DNA from: an uncultured Collinsella sp.
Lineage (GTDB): Bacteria; Actinomycetota; Coriobacteriia; Coriobacteriales; Coriobacteriaceae
Direction: 5' to 3'
Length of the DNA: 5,071 nt
NCBI GenBank assembly: GCA_902495985.1
Contig: CABUZF010000110.1
Span: forward strand, 1-5,071
In this document: in pieces, positions 4,786 to 5,071 of the stretch
How positions within the stretch are numbered: position 1 is the first letter of the stretch
How the letters are laid out: the number at the start of each line of letters is the position of its first letter
The notes under the pieces: model-generated
What the model was told of the DNA's origin: nothing
The model's input: only the letters and a program-made list of their open reading frames with translations
The model's database searches: none
Translations under genes and position numbers: made by a program

Positions 4786-4804
4786 TTGCGCGAAGGGAGC
4801 ACAT

Positions 4805-5071
4805 ATGATTGTCGAGAACCATGCGCTGTGGGGCGAGGAGCCGACCGAGGATTATCCGGCGACGTTTACGTATTTGGGTGCCGAGCCGCTGCCCGATAAA
4901 CCGAATGGCCGCCGCCCCGCGGTGATCATCTGCGGCGGAGGCGGGTTTACGCATATCGCTCCGCACGAGCAGGACCCGGTGGCGTTTGCATTTTTGGATC
5001 GCGGCTACCAGGCCTTTGTGCTCAACTATGTCACGAGTTCTACGGGTGACGTGAGCTTTCCGCACCCCCAG
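4805..5071 (+). CDS. Alpha/beta-hydrolase, sugar-ester esterase type, N-terminal part (cut by window edge)
   Basis: The first 89 residues are present and the frame runs open to the window end. Residues 38-49 (PAVIICGGGGFT) form a beta strand followed by the glycine-rich oxyanion-hole loop. The block DPVAFAFLDRGYQAFVLNY at 57-75 is the next helix and strand of the fold. This arrangement is typical of the BD-FAE / acetyl-xylan-esterase-like family of small carbohydrate esterases. The nucleophile Ser (GxSxG) and the catalytic Asp and His would lie beyond 5071 and cannot be checked. No signal peptide is visible, so a cytoplasmic enzyme is expected. The ATG at 4805 follows AAGGGAG by 5 nt. It diverges from the EIIA gene; a shared carbohydrate theme is plausible, but the substrate is not readable. 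Confidence 0.82.
   Translation, partial: MIVENHALWGEEPTEDYPATFTYLGAEPLPDKPNGRRPAVIICGGGGFTHIAPHEQDPVAFAFLDRGYQAFVLNYVTSSTGDVSFPHPQ

Noticed and set aside
4697..5065. Minus-strand frame of 122 codons
   Set aside because: It lies opposite the hydrolase and its promoter; the hydrolase frame carries recognisable fold motifs.
1..5071. tRNA, rRNA, CRISPR, insertion sequence, prophage or defence genes
   Set aside because: I looked for clover-leaf ends, spaced identical repeats, transposase or integrase motifs and terminal inverted repeats, and saw none.

Overview
This is a GC-rich window with strong Shine-Dalgarno sequences, GTG/TTG alternative starts and leaderless-looking or short-leader promoters. 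The proteins (asparaginyl-tRNA synthetase, a stand-alone glucose-type EIIA, a twin-arginine lipoprotein binding protein, a WYL regulator) look like those of a gut actinomycete of the Coriobacteriia, most probably Collinsella or a close relative. That assignment rests on protein style and base composition, not on a marker gene, and is an inference.

Layout, left to right. Positions 1-33 hold the first 11 codons of an ABC-transporter permease on the minus strand, with a near-perfect ribosome binding site. Positions 34-236 are a gene-free leader with two hairpins, one terminator-like. Positions 237-1217 (minus) encode the substrate-binding lipoprotein of the same transporter (ABC_sub_bind / TrpX type), with a promoter and a dyad just upstream. 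Positions 1378-2163 (minus) encode a WYL-domain regulator. Positions 2164-2412 are gene-free and carry a symmetric repeat cluster and the terminator of the next gene. Positions 2413-3816 (minus) encode asparaginyl-tRNA synthetase (asnS). Positions 3998-4561 (minus) encode a single-domain PTS EIIA of the glucose family. From 4805 to the window end a plus-strand gene, cut by the edge, begins an alpha/beta-hydrolase of the sugar-ester esterase type. It diverges from the EIIA gene across a 243-bp control region rich in dyads.

How the genes fit together. The permease and binding protein form one ABC importer operon, with a hairpin between them that could lower permease expression relative to the binding protein. 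The WYL regulator lies directly upstream in the same direction and is a candidate controller, but nothing in the sequence proves it. asnS and the EIIA gene each have their own promoter and terminator and are independent units. The EIIA and the divergent hydrolase both point to carbohydrate use, and a LacI-type palindrome sits in the EIIA leader.

No phage, insertion sequence, CRISPR, tRNA, toxin-antitoxin or defence gene is visible. The window is mainly ordinary core genome. The items most worth a second look are the repeat clusters around the WYL gene, the hairpins, the Tat-lipoprotein signal, and an active-site substitution in the EIIA.
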